Positions 8,723 to 17,610 of a stretch of DNA of 39,694 nt are shown in pieces (positions within the stretch are counted from its first letter, which is position 1; each line of letters starts with the position of its first letter). The stretch comes from an uncultured bacterium. GTDB lineage: Bacteria > Verrucomicrobiota > Lentisphaeria > Victivallales > UBA1829. The stretch is from contig CASERY010000086.1 of NCBI GenBank assembly GCA_949290385.1, positions 1-39,694 of the forward strand, read 5' to 3'. The notes under the pieces were generated by a model. The model was not told where the DNA came from, did not search any database, and saw only the letters and a program-made list of their open reading frames with translations. The position numbers were made by a program, and so were the translations under genes.

Positions 8723-10659
8723 TGTGTGGAATTGCAGGCTTCATAACTCCGCCGGGGCAAACAGCAGATCCGGAGCTTCTCAGGCGAATGGCTCAGACAA
8801 TGATCCTGCGGGGCCCGGATGGGGAAGGAATCTATACAGATGGATCCGTTGGATTTGCACACAGGCGTCTATCTGTGATTGACCTGGAGGGCGGTGCACA
8901 GCCCATGTCCAGTGCTGATGGATCCATGGTGGTGGTTTTCAACGGAGAAATTTTTAATTTCTTGGAGCTTCGCAAAGAGCTTGAAGATCGGGGAATGACA
9001 TTCCGGACCCGGTCGGATACGGAAGTCCTGCTGGCTATGTATGAGACTTTCGGCAGTGATTTTGTCAAAAGACTGGATGGTTTTTTTGCCTTTGCTCTGT
9101 ATGACCGCAGACGGCGGATCATTCTTCTCGGACGGGACCGGCTGGGAGTGAAACCTTTATATTACGGCATTTGGAAAGGTTTTTTTGCCTTTGCCAGTGA
9201 AATCGCGTCTCTGCGCTGTCTGCCTTTTGCGGAACTGGACAGAAATTCTGTAGATCCGGTGATGGCAGCCCATTTTTTCTGTTATCAGTATGTGGCCCCG
9301 GAGAAAAGTATTTACAAGAATCTTTGGAAACTTCCTCCAGCCAGTATAGGAATTGTGCATTTGCAGGAGGAGGGGGGAACAACGGATGGAATAAAAGGGG
9401 ATGCGCTTGTAATTCAACGTTACTGGTCGCTGGATTATTCAGAAAAAATACATGTTTCATATGAGGATGCATGCGGAGAGCTTGAACGCAGAATGCGCCG
9501 CGCAGTCAGTCAGCGCATGATTTCAGATGTGCCGCTGGGGGTTTCACTTTCTGGTGGTTTGGATTCCTGCATTGTAGCAGGACTTGCTGCGGAACTATCA
9601 GAGAAAACTCTTGAGTGTTTTTCAATTGGATTTCCTGTGCCGGAATACGATGAGAGCTGTGCGGCAAGAATCGCGGCAGAACACCTGAAGAAATCGTTTG
9701 CAGTTCATGGACTGAATCATCATGTAAAAATGGCCGATCCCAGTGATTTTTCACTGCTTGAATTCCTTTCTGTACGTTTTGGGGAACCGTATGCGGATGC
9801 ATCCATGCTTCCAACGTTGCTTTTAAGCCGTTTCTCAAGAGAATTCGTGACGGTAGCGCTGAGCGGGGATGGAGCGGATGAATTTTTCGGCGGATATGAA
9901 CGTTATATTGCCATGAATTACATGAGGAAGATCCGTCCTGTTCCCAAATCTCTGCTGAAAGCGGCTTCTGCCCTGCTTCCTTCCGGAGGAGAACGCAGCC
10001 GGATGGGACGTCTGAAACGTTTTCTTGTATGTGCTTCCGAGGATCCACAGAAACAATATGAAAGTATTGTTACACATCGAGGTCGTTCTGTGCTCCAGCT
10101 CTTTGCCTCGCCGGAACTCCGGAATGCTGCGGAACAGCTGGACAAAGGATTCGATTGCTCAGAAGAGAATTTATGTTGTTTGCATACGGCTCAGGATATT
10201 GCAGAATTTTGTATGGAGGAAGATGTTCACAATTATCTTCCCGGAGACATTCTGGTTAAAACGGATACCTGTTCCATGGCGGCTTCTCTGGAACTGCGAT
10301 CTCCGTTTCTGGACCATCATGTGGCAGAGTTTGCGGCATCGCTGCCTGTAGAATGGAAACTTGAAGGGAAAAAGAGGAAACGTATTTTAATGGATGCTTT
10401 CCGGAAATATCTTCCTTGTGATCCGGAAAAGATCCGGAAGAGAGGTTTTGGTGTTCCTCTGGCCCTCTGGTTCAGAACCTGCTGGAATGCAAAAATGAAA
10501 GAGCATTTACTGGACCCTTCGTTTGCAGACGGAGTCTTTGTGGAGCGTTCAGGGATTGAACGAATGATAAAAGATCACGAGCAAGGCCGAGCCGATTACA
10601 GTCCTATGATTTTTTCTTTGCTGATGTTTTCTTTCTTTGAAAAGAATCAAAAAGCGTAA
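8722..10659 (+). CDS. asnB: Asparagine synthase (glutamine-hydrolysing)
   Basis: A 645-residue class II amidotransferase. The N-terminal nucleophile is Cys2 in MCGIAGF. RGPDGEG, RLSVIDL and FNGEIFNF are the usual glutaminase blocks. The synthetase domain has the PP-loop LSGGLDS (about 276-282) and SGDGADEFFGGYERY. The end contains KRGFGVPLALW, typical of AsnB proteins, including those in surface-polysaccharide clusters. It makes Asn from Asp, Gln and ATP, or amidates another acid in a cell-surface pathway; the neighbouring GSCFA gene leaves either open. The ATG overlaps the upstream TGA by one base. It ends in TAA and has no in-frame UAG. Confidence 0.92.
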   Translation: MCGIAGFITPPGQTADPELLRRMAQTMILRGPDGEGIYTDGSVGFAHRRLSVIDLEGGAQPMSSADGSMVVVFNGEIFNFLELRKELEDRGMTFRTRSDTEVLLAMYETFGSDFVKRLDGFFAFALYDRRRRIILLGRDRLGVKPLYYGIWKGFFAFASEIASLRCLPFAELDRNSVDPVMAAHFFCYQYVAPEKSIYKNLWKLPPASIGIVHLQEEGGTTDGIKGDALVIQRYWSLDYSEKIHVSYEDACGELERRMRRAVSQRMISDVPLGVSLSGGLDSCIVAGLAAELSEKTLECFSIGFPVPEYDESCAARIAAEHLKKSFAVHGLNHHVKMADPSDFSLLEFLSVRFGEPYADASMLPTLLLSRFSREFVTVALSGDGADEFFGGYERYIAMNYMRKIRPVPKSLLKAASALLPSGGERSRMGRLKRFLVCASEDPQKQYESIVTHRGRSVLQLFASPELRNAAEQLDKGFDCSEENLCCLHTAQDIAEFCMEEDVHNYLPGDILVKTDTCSMAASLELRSPFLDHHVAEFAASLPVEWKLEGKKRKRILMDAFRKYLPCDPEKIRKRGFGVPLALWFRTCWNAKMKEHLLDPSFADGVFVERSGIERMIKDHEQGRADYSPMIFSLLMFSFFEKNQKA

Positions 10660-11026
10660 AGGACGGTAAAAAATGAGGTTTGTCTATTCTGCTTTGGGAG
10701 TCCAGCAAGGATGATAACTGTTTTATGAATTCAAGTTTGAGGCAGAGTTGTGTTTTTGCTGTTGAACAGATGCAGGACGTAGTTACGCGAGCAGAATCTG
10801 TCTGAGTGGAATCCTTTTGAGGTGGAATGGCTCTCTTTTTTTAGATTTTATTCGAATCCTAAAGAAAAGATGGAACAAGCCTGTTCTGCTGCTGTTCTAT
10901 GAATCGTTTTTCTGAAGAATTTGGAAAAGGATTCGGCGAGAATTCTTGTTTTCGTTACAGTTTTTTCCTTCCCATACTATAAGATATGGGAAGATGGTAT
11001 CATTTTTAGATTTACAGAGGAGAAAA
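10660..11026 (+). other. Intergenic region before the sialidase-like gene
   Basis: 367 bases without a credible gene in either strand, even when TAG is allowed as sense; the longest reading is about 26 codons. The right end contains the inverted repeat described separately and a good ribosome binding site (AGAGGAG) before ATG 11027. A TTCGAAT string near 10848 is not part of a tRNA: the flanking bases do not pair. Confidence 0.6.
10969..10992. promoter_or_regulatory. 8-bp perfect inverted repeat upstream of the sialidase-like gene
   Basis: TTCCCATA (10969-10976) and TATGGGAA (10985-10992) are exact reverse complements around an 8-base centre, CTATAAGA. The centre includes a TATAAG that could be a -10 box. 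The site ends 34 bases before ATG 11027. Symmetry and position suggest an operator for a dimeric regulator overlapping the promoter. No regulator is encoded next to it. Confidence 0.5.
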
Positions 11027-12157
11027 ATGAATTTTTCTTATGCATCTCTTGATCCGGTTCCTGTAACAAAACCGGGGCCGCACTGTGCAAAGGAATTGCG
11101 GACCCATCAGGGAATTCCGGGGATTGAACGTTTGGAGTCCGGCCGAATCTTTGCGGTTTGGTATACGGGCGGAAAGAGTGAGTGCCGGGAGAATTACGTG
11201 GCAATGTCCATCAGTGATGACAATGGTACTACCTGGTCTGATACAGTGGCGGTTGTTGATCCGCCGCATCCGGATGTCCGGGCATTTGATTCCACTTGCT
11301 GGATCTCTCCCAATGGAAAGTTTTACTGGTTCTGGTCTCAAGGGTGTGGCGGAGCTGACGGGGCAGGGGAGATATTTGATGGAATCGGAGGCGTTTGGTT
11401 TTCCATTTTGGAAAACCCTGATGATGATCCGGATCAGTTTCACTTTACTCTGCCCCGCAGAATTTCAAACGGAATTATGATGAACAAGCCTACAGTGCTT
11501 TCCGACGGGACATGGGCATTTCCCTGTTCGGTGTGGACCGGACCTTATCGAAAACATGAGTCATTGAATGCCGTTCAAGGGGCAATGATGGTGGTTTCAG
11601 AAGATCAGGGAGAGACATTTTATCTTCGTGGCAGAATTGATATGAGCAATGTTGATGGCGGTCCGGTCTTTGATGAGCATATGTTTACAGAATTGTGCGA
11701 CGGCCGGATCCTATGCAGCATCCGGGTATAGAAAGGCATTGCGGAAAGCATTTCCAGCGACGGAGGACGTTCATGGAGCAAATCGGAACTTTCAAAAAGA
11801 TTTTCTGGACCTAATTCCCGTTTTTTCATTCGCCGTCTGAGATCCGGACGTCTTCTTCTTGTCAATAATGATTCCAGAATCAGACGCGAGAAAATGACCG
11901 CATTTCTTTCCGATGATGATGGTATTAGCTGGCCGTATCATCTCCTGCTGGACGGCCGGGAAAATGTTTCCTATCCAGATGGAACAGAGGCACAGGATGG
12001 CAGACTTTATCTGATTCATGATTTTGCACGGAGCAATGGTGGATATATTCTGCTTTCCAGGATTACGGAATAGGATATTCTTGCCGGATCACTGGTTTCC
12101 TCCAGTTCTGAGCTTTGTCTGGAAGTAAGTCATTCGAAACCCGTTCTGAATTTATGA
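11027..12157 (+). CDS. BNR-repeat sialidase-like glycoside hydrolase, two in-frame UAGs
   Basis: A 376-residue cytoplasmic-looking (no signal peptide) six-bladed propeller protein of the exo-alpha-sialidase-like family that is expanded in Lentisphaerae and Planctomycetes. Asp-box-like repeats include SISDDNGTTW, SSDGGRSW and SDDDGISW; other family blocks are GRIFAVWYTGG and YLIHDFARSNGGYILLSRI. TAG at 11729-11731 (codon 235) lies in CSIRV-UAG-KGIAESISSDGG. A second TAG at 12071-12073 (codon 349) lies in SRITE-UAG-DILAG, where relatives typically read TEEDILAG. Translation then reaches a TGA at 12155. Without readthrough the second half of the propeller is missing. ATG 11027 follows AGAGGAG. 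The actual substrate is unknown. Confidence 0.85.
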
Positions 12158-12173
12158 TGATGACATCAGAAGT
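12143..12173. repeat. 31-bp direct repeat, copy 1
   Basis: Begins GTTCTGAATTTATG and ends GACATCAGAAGT. It is identical to the copy at 12212-12242. The unit carries short inverted ends, TTCTGA and TCAGAA. Copy 1 includes the last codons and TGA of the sialidase-like gene. Confidence 0.9.
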
Positions 12174-12211
12174 CCTGGGAGCTGCAATTCCGGTGCTTGT
12201 GATGAAACTGG

Positions 12212-12242
12212 GTTCTGAATTTATGATGATGACATCAGAAGT
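12212..12242. repeat. 31-bp direct repeat, copy 2
   Basis: Exact match to 12143-12173, separated from it by 38 unrelated bases. With only two copies and no cas genes it is not called a CRISPR array. It may be a small mobile or structural repeat in the convergent intergenic gap. Confidence 0.9.
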
Positions 12243-12297
12243 GCGAAACAGTTTCTGATGCAGATGTTCCAACCTTCAAAATGAATGTCGGAATGTT

Positions 12298-12317
12298 AAG
12301 GATTTGACTGAATCCTT
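12298..12317. terminator. Hairpin between convergent sialidase-like gene and tilS
   Basis: AAGGATT (12298-12304) and AATCCTT (12311-12317) pair perfectly around TGACTG. On the plus strand CTTCATCCTTTATATTTTTATTTC follows, which is T-rich. Placement between two convergent genes fits a terminator, perhaps serving both directions. The stem is short and AT-rich, so it would be weak. Confidence 0.4.
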
Positions 12318-12365
12318 CTTCATCCTTTATATTTTTATTTCAGAAAAAGATCCGGACACTCTTTT

Positions 12366-13919
12366 TTATTCATGTCTGGCTGAAGCATGGTTTCTGTTCT
12401 GAAAAAATGAACTGACTTCTTCGGATGTACTCTGAAATTCAATCTGGAGGATTGTACGGGTGGATTGTGTAATTGAAGCATTATTGCTCCGGCGTACACA
12501 GGGAATCCATAAAATATGGTCCGTGATGGTTTTCAGAAGGGGGAGTTCCTGCTGAATCAGAGAGGGTATATGGCTGTCCGAAAAAACTTTTTTACATTTC
12601 TGAGGACTGTGCATTCCAAATGGAACCATTCGGTCCCCCGGCTGTTTAAGTTGGATTTTCAGATTTGAAGGAACCATGGATGCATCCAACAGAATCCGAT
12701 TCGATTCAGTGGAGAGATGCCAGTGTAGACAGAATGGACTCAGGATAGTATCGCTTTTTTTATGAAAGTCTGCTGTTGCTGCAACTTGCTTGGAATTCGT
12801 AATTTTCTGTGCCCGGAAAATGCCCCAGGGGGTTTCTATGGATGAATTTTGTTGCCAGTTCCAGATCCAAAAGCGTTCCAGATCCTTATTATGCTGTGAA
12901 TTTCCGGACAGTGGATGAACCTGCAGACTCAAAAAGTTCTTGTGAAGAACAATAAATGTATTCGGCAGATCCGGAACAGGAATGAGAACCATTTCAGGAA
13001 AAGGACCTTGTTCCAGATGTTTCCGGAGTCGTCCCATTAAATTACTGTCTGGGATAAAGTCTTTTCTAAGAAGATTTGTCATATACAGACGCAAAACCCG
13101 GCTCTGCATAGCAGGATGAAGGTCATGGTACAACGTCAAATCAATTTGATTGTCTGTCTCTTCAACCAGACAGCGCCGATACTCTTTTTCTGCCTGTTTT
13201 TCCAGATAATCCGCATCCATACTGAGGACCTGTAGAGACCGTAGAATACCGGTTTTTGCAAAAGGAAAATACCGGTAAATTTCAGGGAGAACTTTTAATC
13301 TGAAAAAATTCCTGCTGCAGCAGATTTCATCATTGGTTTTGTCGTGGCACCAGTAGGTTATGCCTTCTGCCTGCAGAAAGGTTTCCAGCTCCTTTTTTGT
13401 GCATTGAAGAAGCGGACGGACAAAAAAAAGCCCGTCAACACATTTTATCTCACGCAGAGACGTGAGACCGGATACATTGGAGCCTCGAATGATCCGCAGA
13501 AACAGATTTTCTGCGTTGTCATCAGCGTGATGTGCTAAAGCAATCCAGCTGTTTCGGGGAACTGTTCCTTCATCAATCAGTTGATGCCAGGCAGCAATTC
13601 GCAGGCGTCTGGCCGCACTTTCGGTACTTTCTCCGGAACGGCGTTCCTGAAGTACATTCAGAGAACGTTTGACAAAGCGTACTCCCAGGTTCCGGGCAGT
13701 TTGCTCACAGAAGGCAGCATCTTCCAGGCTTTCTTGCCCTCGGATTCCATGCTCAAAATGCACGGCGGCAAGAGAAAGCTCCGGTCCGCTTTTCAGCACT
13801 TCCTGCTGCAGAAGCAGGAGCAGAGCAAGCGAATCGGAGCCGCCGCTGAACGATACAAACACAGGCATGCGTTTTTGCCGCCAAGTCTGAACAAAGTTCG
13901 TGGATAATGCGGCCTTCAT
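12366..13919 (-). CDS. tilS: tRNA(Ile)-lysidine synthetase
   Basis: Modifies the wobble cytidine of the CAU anticodon of tRNA-Ile2 to lysidine so that AUA is read as Ile. The 517-residue protein has the N-type PP-loop SFSGGSDSL (23-31), then HFEHGIRGQES, RRLRIAAWHQL and ALAHHADDNAENLFLRIIRG, the diagnostic TilS blocks. A middle helical domain and C-terminal domains complete a full-length bacterial TilS. It is the last gene of the seven-gene minus-strand run, starting 14 bases after the thioredoxin stop. It ends in TAA with no in-frame UAG. Confidence 0.93.
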   Translation of the reverse strand: MKAALSTNFVQTWRQKRMPVFVSFSGGSDSLALLLLLQQEVLKSGPELSLAAVHFEHGIRGQESLEDAAFCEQTARNLGVRFVKRSLNVLQERRSGESTESAARRLRIAAWHQLIDEGTVPRNSWIALAHHADDNAENLFLRIIRGSNVSGLTSLREIKCVDGLFFVRPLLQCTKKELETFLQAEGITYWCHDKTNDEICCSRNFFRLKVLPEIYRYFPFAKTGILRSLQVLSMDADYLEKQAEKEYRRCLVEETDNQIDLTLYHDLHPAMQSRVLRLYMTNLLRKDFIPDSNLMGRLRKHLEQGPFPEMVLIPVPDLPNTFIVLHKNFLSLQVHPLSGNSQHNKDLERFWIWNWQQNSSIETPWGIFRAQKITNSKQVAATADFHKKSDTILSPFCLHWHLSTESNRILLDASMVPSNLKIQLKQPGDRMVPFGMHSPQKCKKVFSDSHIPSLIQQELPLLKTITDHILWIPCVRRSNNASITQSTRTILQIEFQSTSEEVSSFFQNRNHASARHE

Positions 13920-13933
13920 TCATTCTCCCGGCA

Positions 13934-14248
13934 TCAGGCGTTCAGTACAGCCTGAAGAACTTTCTCTTTGGGCTGAACACCAATAAAGTTTTTCACGGGT
14001 TTTCCGTCTTTCAGAATAAAGATGGCCGGAATACTCATAATATGAAATTTTGCCGCGAGTTCCGGATCCTTGTCAATATTGACTTTTGCCACAAGAATGT
14101 CATCCGGGAGCTCAGTGGCAATTTCTTCCAGAACAGGACTGAATGCACGGCATGGGCCGCACCATTCCGCCCAGAAATCAATAAGACTTACTTTGTTTTT
14201 AACTGCATCATCGAAAAGATCAGCGGTGAGATGCTGAACAGTACTCAT
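13934..14248 (-). CDS. trxA: Thioredoxin
   Basis: A 104-residue single-domain thioredoxin with the active site WAEWCGPC (Cys30 and Cys33) and the cis-proline loop MSIPAIFILKDGKPV. It reduces disulfides of cytosolic proteins using thioredoxin reductase. Size and motifs are standard for TrxA. It lies between the PD-(D/E)XK-like gene (144 bases upstream) and tilS (14 bases downstream). An AGGAGAG ribosome binding site precedes the ATG. It ends in TGA. Confidence 0.93.
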   Translation of the reverse strand: MSTVQHLTADLFDDAVKNKVSLIDFWAEWCGPCRAFSPVLEEIATELPDDILVAKVNIDKDPELAAKFHIMSIPAIFILKDGKPVKNFIGVQPKEKVLQAVLNA

Positions 14249-14391
14249 AAAGGCTCTCCTTTCTTTCCCGGATTCATAATAAAATCCAGAAATAATGGTT
14301 CTGATTCTGGCTTCATTTAAACAGTAAAAAAACAGGAATCCCAGAGGTCATCTTGTCTTTTCAATAGTATATGCCTGGGGCCGGTGATTTG

Positions 14392-15426
14392 TCAAGCCTT
14401 TTCCGGAAAAAATGATGAGGATGTATTCATTTCATCGCAGATGCCTTTACATGTGTACCGGAACTGACAGTTTTTGCAGTGATCTGTATTTGTTGTCTGC
14501 GGGAAATATTCCAGCGAGACTGTTCCATCTGTCGCTACAAGCTCGAGCATTTCACGGCTGCTGTTGTCAATAATTTCTTCAAGATTCAGAACCGGAGCCG
14601 GTGTGGATCCAATAGATACAGCAGAATCTGAGAAATTGAATGCCATCGTGGAAATTCGGTAATGTTCCCATTTTTCACGGCAGTACAGATCAAAAAGTGA
14701 ACTTTTCAGCGCCCATTCCGGATAACTATGAGTCAGCAGAGAAACCCCTGGACTGACCGCGTTAAAATTCAGCATGGAAATCATATCCTGCTGCAAATAA
14801 ATGATCCCAGGCTGAAACCATACCGGAAAATTCTTCCGACAGAAATACAGGAACTGATCATCCAGTCGGAAATCCATGAAGTCCAGCTTCAAAAGGTCCT
14901 GGAGAAAATCTGCTTTGAGCAGCGCTCCATAGGCATTGCTCAATGTTTTGACTGCCTTCGCAATCAAATCATTTAAATCCGGGTAAACTTTGGGTTCCAG
15001 AACATATTCCTGGACAGAAGGCTTTTTTGGATCATCCAGATATTCCTCGTTTTTCAGACTGCTCTGAAGCATGGATACGGATTTACTTAAACCTCTGAGC
15101 ATATGGATGGCAAAATCTTTGCGGCGCTGTTTCTCCTGCTGCTGGATAATGGCTTTTCGAATCGCTGAGATAACCGACTTCTGGAAGGCTTGGGACATCC
15201 ATTGATCCAGAGTAAGCATGTATTTTTCATAATAAGCAGAACGTGCCAGCGGATGAGCATATTCATCCCATCCTCCCTGCGCAAGATAATAGCGTATGAA
15301 ATAGGCCCTTCGACATCGGTTGAAGAGCTTGTACCTGAGAATAGACCAGGAAAACTCCGATGCCTTGAATGGCATTTTGATGTCGGGCCTGGATGCCGAC
15401 AAAAGATCGTTCGTGAAGTTGCGCAT
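14392..15426 (-). CDS. PD-(D/E)XK/Cas4-like Fe-S protein, probably without nuclease residues
   Basis: A 344-residue protein with the fold marks of RecB/AddB/Cas4-type Fe-S nucleases. It opens with FSWSILRYKLFNRCRRAYF (Cys38), matching the usual FS.S.L..Y..CPR.Y start. It ends with the cluster C-x2-C-x5-C-x3-C in CKNCQFRYTCKGIC. Four to five cysteines could bind a 4Fe-4S cluster. In the region that should carry GxxD...(D/E)xK, I read PGIIY...ISMLNFNA, so the catalytic Asp and Lys appear replaced by Tyr and Asn. This is judged by eye, not by alignment. It may be a DNA-binding or structural relative rather than an enzyme. It follows sppA by 32 bases and ends in TGA. Confidence 0.6.
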   Translation of the reverse strand: MRNFTNDLLSASRPDIKMPFKASEFSWSILRYKLFNRCRRAYFIRYYLAQGGWDEYAHPLARSAYYEKYMLTLDQWMSQAFQKSVISAIRKAIIQQQEKQRRKDFAIHMLRGLSKSVSMLQSSLKNEEYLDDPKKPSVQEYVLEPKVYPDLNDLIAKAVKTLSNAYGALLKADFLQDLLKLDFMDFRLDDQFLYFCRKNFPVWFQPGIIYLQQDMISMLNFNAVSPGVSLLTHSYPEWALKSSLFDLYCREKWEHYRISTMAFNFSDSAVSIGSTPAPVLNLEEIIDNSSREMLELVATDGTVSLEYFPQTTNTDHCKNCQFRYTCKGICDEMNTSSSFFPEKA

Positions 15427-15458
15427 ATTTGAACTGCTACCCTGTATCCAAAATTGTT

Positions 15459-16553
15459 TTAATGTTCCCGAGGAAGAAGATACGGTTTCCCAGGAGTCAG
15501 ACTGAAGGAGCTGCTGCTCCCCGGGAGAAGCAGTTCAATATTTCTTTCCACCTGCATTTTCCTGCTGAGCTGATCCAGAAAGTCAACCAGGGAATCTGTT
15601 CCGGAATTATAATGGACAACGCTGTAGTTTCCGGATGTAAGGTTCTACAGTTCTGCTGCCAGTTTTTCTGCATCGTCAAAATATCCGAGCTGATCTACCA
15701 GATTCAAATTCAACGCTTGTTCTCCAGAAAAGATTCTGCCGTCGCCAATGATGCCGCCTGTAATCTGATCCAGGGGAATATTCCTGCTTTCAGACACAAT
15801 GGAGGCAAATCGCTGATATACTTCCATGAGAATACGCTGAACAATTTCTATCTGCTCGGGAGACGGCTCCGGGCCTGCTCCGTTCAGCATAGCCTTCATG
15901 TTTCCAGATGTATAAATCTGGGGTTTGACTCCGATTTTTCCGAGCAGCTCAGAATAATTGTAAGACTGCATAATGACTCCGATACTTCCCGTAAGCGTCA
16001 AAGGATGTGCCACTATCTTATCGGCGCCACAGGCAATATAATAACCTCCGCTGGCTGCTATTGAACCCATCTGAGCTACTACTGGTTTTTTGCATTCTTT
16101 CAGTGCTCTGTAGATCTCATCGGAAGGAACGACTTCTCCGCCGGGAGTATTCAATGTTACGATGATCGCTTTTACATTGTGATTCTGTTCGGCTTTTCTG
16201 ATCTGTCGAATCACTTTCTGAGCCGTTACACTGTAGGTGGAAGCAAAAAGGTTTTCATCGCTTTCCGAAGTAATGACTCCGTCAATGGAAATAACAGCTA
16301 TTTCCGGAAAAATACTGTTCGTTTCTTCTGTTTGATAATGCACTGAAATATCTTTAACAGCAGAAACCAGAAGGGAAAAAAGAACAACCGGCAGAATGAA
16401 CAGACCCAGAAGACTTGCCATGCAGCCGCACAGACACCCGCATCCAAGCAGCGAGGCCTTATTCTTTTTTGAATATCCTGAACTGGTTGTTTTGACATAG
16501 ACATGCGGATTCGGATTCCGGTCATTTTGTTCGTTGTTCAAATCCTGATTCAT
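15459..16553 (-). CDS. sppA: Signal peptide peptidase SppA, one in-frame UAG
   Basis: Membrane serine protease that degrades cleaved signal peptides. The 364-residue product has a polar cytosolic N-terminus, a run of four alternating cysteines CGCLCGC (38-44), one membrane segment (about 45-66) and an S49 domain. This domain contains IVTLNTPGGEV, the serine block GSIAASGGYYIA and GSIGVIMQSYNYSELLGKIGV. An in-frame TAG at 15645-15647 (codon 303) follows EKLAAEL. The frame then runs 61 codons (NLTSGNYSVVHYN near the join, PGKPYLLPREH at the end) to a TAA. A VV.Y strand and a YLLP ending are typical of SppA tails, so the longer form is the real gene. It starts 35 bases after the pfkB-type stop. 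Confidence 0.9.
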
Positions 16554-16588
16554 TTTATCTTATCATGTGTTGAATTGTTTACGGAATT

Positions 16589-17521
16589 TTAATTCTCTTT
16601 AATGTAGTCGGTAAACGGAAAAAGTTCAAATGCCTTTTCCCGTTCAAAGACTCCCGGAGAATCTGTAAGACAGTTGGCGGAAGCTGCAGCAAGTCCGTAG
16701 CGAAACGCTTCAAGAGGAGCTGTTCCGCTGATAATTTCACTGAGCATGACAGCAGAGCACACATCTCCGGATCCAATGGTATTGACGGCCTTAGGAATAG
16801 CTGGCACTGTAATGCGCCATAGGTTTTTCTCCCGGTCGCCAAACCAGGCGAAACTGGAGCCTTCTGTAACAGCCAGATGACGGATTTTAAAAATTTCGAA
16901 AGCCTTTAAAATGGCTTGTTTCAAATCTTCTACCCCGGTAATCTGGCAGAGTTCCTCCCGGTTGACTTTCAGAATATCCACCGGATATTGAAGAGCCTTT
17001 TCCACATGCATAAAGGAATCCAGCAGAACCATTGTCCCGGATTCAACGGCTGTTCTTACAAATTTAGCGTAGCAGTCATCTGGAATTCCAGGAGGATAAG
17101 TCCCGCAGATGGCCAGACCGTCTGCATGGGTGAGATCGGAAGAGATTTCTTTAATAAGCCATTCAGCTTCTTCTGCCTTTACGTGGGGAGATGGTTCCAC
17201 AAGCTCTGTGGAAAGTCCGGTTTTTTCACAAATCTATGTTGTACATGTCCTGGTGCGTGCGGCGATTTCCCGGGTACAATGACAGATTCCTTCCTCATTC
17301 AGATAGTTCAACAGTTTTTGTCCGGTCGTTCCACCTGCAAACTGGTATACGCAGGGAACTGCTTTTCCCCAGTTTCTGACAGCTCTTGCCGCATTGATGC
17401 CTTTGCCGGATGCCATGGATGCAGCGGAACGGGCACGATTGACAGACCCCTTCTTGAATTCCGGGAAAAACAGGGTTTTCTGCCATGCCGGGTTGAATCC
17501 GATAATGCAAATTTTATTCAT
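16589..17521 (-). CDS. PfkB-family sugar-phosphate kinase (1-phosphofructokinase/LacC type), one in-frame UAG
   Basis: The product (310 residues) resembles the FruK/LacC branch of ribokinase-like enzymes: start MNKICIIGFNPAWQKTLFF, the GKGINAARA block (GKG.N.A), LDILKVNREEL and the anion-hole motif GSGDVCSAVML with the catalytic Asp (usually GAGD). A TAG at 17234-17236 (codon 96) sits in RTRTCTT-UAG-ICEKTG, followed directly by STELVEPSP, a signature stretch of this family. The TAG occupies a strand position where homologues usually have Leu, Ile or Val. The kinase active site lies beyond it. ATG 17521 follows AAGGA. Substrate is probably a fructose or tagatose phosphate, unproven. It ends in TAA. 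Confidence 0.87.
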
Positions 17522-17610
17522 CAGTATATCCTTGGATGCTGTTTTTTGATTCGGGTGTATGAACGCAATTCCGGAAATATCCTGGAATGAATCCATTTTC
17601 TTTTTCTTGT

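Noticed and set aside
10840-10870. tRNA gene suggested by a TTCGAAT T-loop-like string; it might have been the CUA suppressor.
   Set aside because: Flanking bases do not form a T-stem and no acceptor or anticodon arm can be drawn.
12143-12242. Minimal CRISPR array.
   Set aside because: Only two repeats and one 38-base spacer, no cas genes, and the first copy overlaps a coding end.
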